From: Acetobacteraceae bacterium UBA6159
GTDB lineage: Bacteria; Pseudomonadota; Alphaproteobacteria; Acetobacterales; Acetobacteraceae
DNA length: 7,205 nucleotides
Direction of reading: 5' to 3'
Assembly: GCA_002422345.1 (NCBI GenBank)
Contig: DIUL01000178.1
Span: 1 to 7,205, forward strand
A model generated the notes under the pieces. The model saw only the letters and a program-made list of their open reading frames with translations. It was not told where the DNA came from and did no database searches. The position numbers were made by a program, and so were the translations under genes. Shown here piece by piece: positions 4,736 to 7,205 of the stretch; within the stretch, counting starts at the first letter, position 1, and the number at the start of each line of letters is the position of its first letter.

Positions 4736-6526
4736 TCACCCCGCGCCGCGTGCCTTGGGGGGCAGTTCGATCTTCAGCGACAGTTCCTTCAGGCGCTGTG
4801 CGGGCACCTCGGCCGGGGCGCCCATCAGCAGGTCTTCGCCCTGCTGGTTCAGCGGGAACAGGATCACCTCACGGATGTTCGGTTCATCGGCCAGCAGCAT
4901 CACCATGCGATCAATGCCTGGCGCCGACCCGCCATGTGGCGGGGCGCCATAGCGGAAGGCGTTGAGCATGCCGCCGAAGCGGGCTTCCACGTCATCCGCC
5001 GAGTAGCCTGCGATCTCGAACGCCCGCAGCATGATGTCGGGGCGATGATTGCGGACGGCGCCGGAGGACAATTCGATCCCGTTGCAGACGATGTCGTACT
5101 GGTAGGCCTTGATGGTCAGCGGGTCCTGGGTGTTCAGCGCCTCGAACTCGCCCTGCGGCATGCTGAACGGGTTGTGGCTGAAGTCGATCTGCCCGGTTTC
5201 CTCGTTCAGCTCGTACATCGGGAAGTCGGTGATCCAGCAGAACCGGAACGCGTTCTTTTCCGAGAGGTTCAGTTCATCGGCGATCCGGTTGCGGACCACG
5301 CCGGCGAATTTCGGCGCGTCCTCTTTCTTGCCGGCGGCGAAGAACACGGCATCGCCCGCCTTCAGGCCGCAGGCGACGCGGATGGCCTCGGCGCGGTCGG
5401 CTTCCAGGTTGCGCGCGATCGGACCCTTGGGGCCTTCCGCGTCGAAGATGATGTAGCCGAGGCCGCCCTGGCCCTCGCCGCGGGCCCATTCGTTCAGCTT
5501 GTCGAAGAAGCTGCGCGGCTGCGTGCCGGCCCCCGGCGCGGGGATGGCGCGTACAATGCCACCCGAGGCCGCGATCTTGGCGAACAGCCCGAAGCCCGAG
5601 CCCGCGAACTGCGTCGTCACGTCCGCGATCCGCAGCGGGTTCCGCAGGTCGGGCTTGTCGGAGCCGAATTCCAGCATCGCCGTGTCATAGGGAATGCGCG
5701 GGAACCGCGGTGGCGTCACGGCGCGCCCGTCGGCGAATTCCTCGAACACGCCGGCGATGACCGGTTCGATCGTGTTGAACACGTCTTCCTGCGTCACGTA
5801 GCTCATCTCAAAGTCGAGCTGGTAGAATTCGCCCGGCGAGCGGTCGGCGCGGGAGGCCTCGTCGCGGAAGCAGGGCGCGATCTGGAAATAACGGTCGAAG
5901 CCCGCGACCATCAGCAACTGCTTGAACTGCTGCGGCGCCTGGGGCAGCGCGTAGAACTTGCCGGGATGCATGCGCGACGGCACGAGGAAGTCGCGCGCGC
6001 CCTCGGGGGAGGAGGCCGTCAGGATCGGGGTCTGGTATTCCATGAACCCGGCTTCGATCATCCGGCGCCGGATCGAGGTGATGACGTTCGACCGCAGGAT
6101 CATGTTCTTGTGCAGCTTTTCGCGGCGCAGGTCGATGAAGCGGTATTTGAGGCGAATGTCCTCGGGAAATTTCTCATCGCCCGCGACCTGCATCGGCAGG
6201 ACGGCGGCGGTGGATTGCAGGGTCAGGTCGGTGACCCGCAGTTCGATCTCCCCGGTGTCGAGGCGGGGGTTCACGGTCCCGGCTTCGCGCATCACGACCT
6301 GGCCGGTGACGGTGATCACGGACTCGGGACGGGCGGCTTCCGCGGCGGCGAAGGCGGGGGAGCCGGCGGCGAAGACGCACTGCGTCAGGCCGTAATGATC
6401 GCGCAGATCGATGAACAACAGCCCGCCATGGTCGCGCTTGGAGTGCACCCAGCCCGACAGGCGCGCGACCTGGCCGGCATCAGAGGGGCGCAGCGCGGCG
6501 CAGGTATGGGAGCGGTAGGGATGCAT
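4736..6526 (-). CDS. aspS: aspartyl-tRNA(Asp/Asn) synthetase, probably non-discriminating
   Basis: A complete 596-residue class II synthetase of the bacterial AspRS type. An N-terminal OB-fold anticodon-binding domain (about 1-105) is followed by the catalytic domain, with motif 1 around RSNVITSIRRRMIEAGFMEY (145-164), the signature SSPEGARDFLVPSR (172-185), the QAPQQFKQLLM segment (196-206), motif 2 FRDEASRADRSPGEFYQLD (220-238), the bacterial GAD insert, and motif 3 GIDRMVML with Arg540. His33 (in RDHGG) and Gly83 (in EAGTVNP) are the residues found in non-discriminating enzymes such as that of Pseudomonas aeruginosa; E. coli has Leu at the first. The enzyme should therefore charge both tRNA-Asp and tRNA-Asn with aspartate, the latter corrected by GatCAB. 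The start is the ATG at 6526; a TTG at 6592 is in frame but forms part of the likely promoter. Confidence 0.97.
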   Translation of the reverse strand: MHPYRSHTCAALRPSDAGQVARLSGWVHSKRDHGGLLFIDLRDHYGLTQCVFAAGSPAFAAAEAARPESVITVTGQVVMREAGTVNPRLDTGEIELRVTDLTLQSTAAVLPMQVAGDEKFPEDIRLKYRFIDLRREKLHKNMILRSNVITSIRRRMIEAGFMEYQTPILTASSPEGARDFLVPSRMHPGKFYALPQAPQQFKQLLMVAGFDRYFQIAPCFRDEASRADRSPGEFYQLDFEMSYVTQEDVFNTIEPVIAGVFEEFADGRAVTPPRFPRIPYDTAMLEFGSDKPDLRNPLRIADVTTQFAGSGFGLFAKIAASGGIVRAIPAPGAGTQPRSFFDKLNEWARGEGQGGLGYIIFDAEGPKGPIARNLEADRAEAIRVACGLKAGDAVFFAAGKKEDAPKFAGVVRNRIADELNLSEKNAFRFCWITDFPMYELNEETGQIDFSHNPFSMPQGEFEALNTQDPLTIKAYQYDIVCNGIELSSGAVRNHRPDIMLRAFEIAGYSADDVEARFGGMLNAFRYGAPPHGGSAPGIDRMVMLLADEPNIREVILFPLNQQGEDLLMGAPAEVPAQRLKELSLKIELPPKARGAG

Positions 6527-6563
6527 GGCGGGCTCGATCCGGGCGGGTGATGTGAGGGCGGGA

Positions 6564-6592
6564 GACAAGCCTTGCGCGGCGCGGCAAGTCAA
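6564..6592 (-). promoter_or_regulatory. candidate aspS promoter
   Basis: In the 97-bp gap between ccdB and aspS the minus strand has CTTGACTTG, with TTGACT at 6592-6587 as a near-consensus -35 (the alphaproteobacterial form is CTTGAC). Seventeen bases on is CTTGTC (6569-6564), a poor -10. This would give aspS its own promoter, separate from the toxin-antitoxin pair. Confidence 0.4.
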
Positions 6593-6623
6593 GCACGCGA
6601 CGCGGGTTGGGTGTCTTGGCCGC

Positions 6624-6932
6624 TCAAATCCCGAAAAACAGCCAATCCAGCGCTCGGCTGATGTCGTCGCGCCAGGCGGCGATGGAACCGACGGGGCGGC
6701 GGAGGGGACGGGCGGACACGGTGGTCATCAGCGGCATGAAGACGGAGTAGTTGGCTTCGTCATGCCTCACGATCGGGACCTGCCGGCTTGGCAGCCTGGG
6801 CGCGAGGCCGATCGGGGTCATGGGCGCGACGATCCGCTGGTCACCGCCGGCAATGTCCGCCTGCAACAGGACGACGAGGGGGAATGCCCGCCTCAGCCGC
6901 ACATCGGGATGCACGAACAGGTCATGCTGCAT
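6624..6932 (-). CDS. ccdB: CcdB-family toxin (predicted DNA gyrase poison)
   Basis: With the ATG at 6932 the protein is 102 residues, against 101 for F-plasmid CcdB, and it begins MQ and ends GI as that protein does. Family features include the MQHDLFVHPD first strand, a VVLLQADIAG strand, RIVAPMTP, a YSVFMPLMTTVSARPL segment matching the MMTTDMASVPVSVIG region, VGSIAAWRDDISRALD, and the C-terminal helix ending FFGI. CcdB traps DNA gyrase on DNA unless bound by CcdA. The F-plasmid Trp99 that stacks on gyrase is replaced here by Phe100. ATG at 6944 and GTG at 6953 are alternative in-frame starts. The chosen start overlaps the upstream antitoxin frame by 11 bases, suggesting translational coupling. 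Confidence 0.85.
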   Translation of the reverse strand: MQHDLFVHPDVRLRRAFPLVVLLQADIAGGDQRIVAPMTPIGLAPRLPSRQVPIVRHDEANYSVFMPLMTTVSARPLRRPVGSIAAWRDDISRALDWLFFGI

Positions 6933-7146
6933 CCGTGTCGCCATCCCACTCACCGGACCAGACGTTGGTATCGCGGAAAGGGTGGCCGTATTTGGCGATG
7001 AGTTCGTTCATGAGTTCGCTGTCCCGGCGCATTTCTTCCCGGATCGACTCCATTTCCTCTGGTGAGGGCGCCGAACGGGCGGCGCGGCATTCGGCGGGGG
7101 TCAGGGGATGGTTGGTGGGTGATGGTGCGGCGGGCGAGGGAGGCAT
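6922..7146 (-). CDS. ccdA: CcdA-like antitoxin lacking the ribbon-helix-helix domain
   Basis: A 74-residue, highly charged small protein directly upstream of and overlapping ccdB. The middle and end (EEMESIREEMRRDSELMNEL, then IAKYGHPFRDTNVW) resemble the CcdA C-terminal region that wraps CcdB, with the typical pattern of an acidic helix followed by a Gly-x-Phe segment. The first 30 residues (MPPSPAAPSPTNHPLTPAEC) are proline- and alanine-rich and do not look like the usual DNA-binding ribbon-helix-helix. The ATG at 7146 has GAGGA ten bases upstream, and the frame has no other usable start before a stop codon upstream, so the N-terminus is not simply mis-called. If it neutralises the toxin, autoregulation by DNA binding must come from another part or another protein. 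The assignment rests on the tail motif and gene order. Confidence 0.62.
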   Translation of the reverse strand: MPPSPAAPSPTNHPLTPAECRAARSAPSPEEMESIREEMRRDSELMNELIAKYGHPFRDTNVWSGEWDGDTDAA

Positions 7147-7170
7147 GCGGGACGGTCCTCGGGGGTGCGT

Positions 7171-7201
7171 CCATATTACCTGAAATGGGTATCCCCTTCA
7201 C
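7171..7201 (-). promoter_or_regulatory. candidate ccdAB promoter with overlapping inverted repeat
   Basis: The minus strand has TAATAT at 7178-7173, a strong -10, and GTGAAG at 7201-7196 seventeen bases upstream as a partial -35 (three of six). The -10 lies within an imperfect inverted repeat CCATTT-CAGGTA-ATATGG (7188-7171, five of six pairs), where a repressor could block transcription. The ccdA start is 26 bases downstream of the -10. Confidence 0.45.
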
Positions 7202-7205
7202 TGCC

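Noticed and set aside
3497..6550. A 1017-codon plus-strand open frame across the monooxygenase start, eipB, element copy 2 and aspS
   Set aside because: It is antisense to three well-supported genes, has low-complexity His/Gly/Arg/Val-rich composition typical of GC-rich shadow frames, and no recognisable domain.
6527..6592. TTG-started 22-residue extension of aspS
   Set aside because: The extra residues lack conservation with AspRS N-termini, and the TTG belongs to a TTGACT -35-like box.
6933..6953. Longer ccdB starts (GTG at 6953, ATG at 6944)
   Set aside because: The ATG at 6932 gives the MQ start and the 102-residue length expected for the family; the others are possible but less likely.
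6950..7201. An 83-codon minus-strand frame overlapping ccdA
   Set aside because: It is in another frame of ccdA, starts with GTG inside the likely -35 region, and its product shows no family features.

Overview
The window is GC-rich (about two thirds G+C by eye). Every gene I can support lies on the minus strand, so transcription runs from high to low coordinates. An alphaproteobacterium is likely. One gene is an EipB (DUF1849) family envelope protein, a family typical of that class. The aspartyl-tRNA synthetase carries the two residues of the non-discriminating type, which is common there. The intergenic palindromes remind me of those in Acetobacteraceae and related Rhodospirillales, but that placement is from memory and was not searched.

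Layout in transcription order: a ccdA-like antitoxin gene overlapping a ccdB-family gyrase-poison gene (7146-6624); aspS (6526-4736); a 231-bp palindromic element starting 4 bases after the aspS stop (4731-4501); eipB (4408-3599); a TTG-started flavin-dependent monooxygenase of the NtaA/DmoA group (3554-2187); a second, 239-bp palindromic element starting 3 bases after that stop (2183-1945); an OsmC-family gene (1891-1385) and, 27 bp on, an iron-containing alcohol dehydrogenase gene (1357-170), probably one operon. The left 169 bases are lower in G+C and hold only a possible start of another minus-strand gene.

The coding content is mostly ordinary housekeeping, redox and stress genes. The standout is the pair of intergenic elements. 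Each is a giant quasi-palindrome of seven hairpins: three small three-base-loop hairpins, a long perfect central stem (28 or 33 bp), and three small hairpins mirrored. The two copies differ in sequence, but the differences are mirrored in both arms of the central stem. In each copy the mirror symmetry also continues outward to the end of the upstream gene. The elements divide the window into three transcription blocks: ccdAB-aspS, eipB-monooxygenase and osmC-adh. I see no CRISPR array, transposase, tRNA or rRNA.
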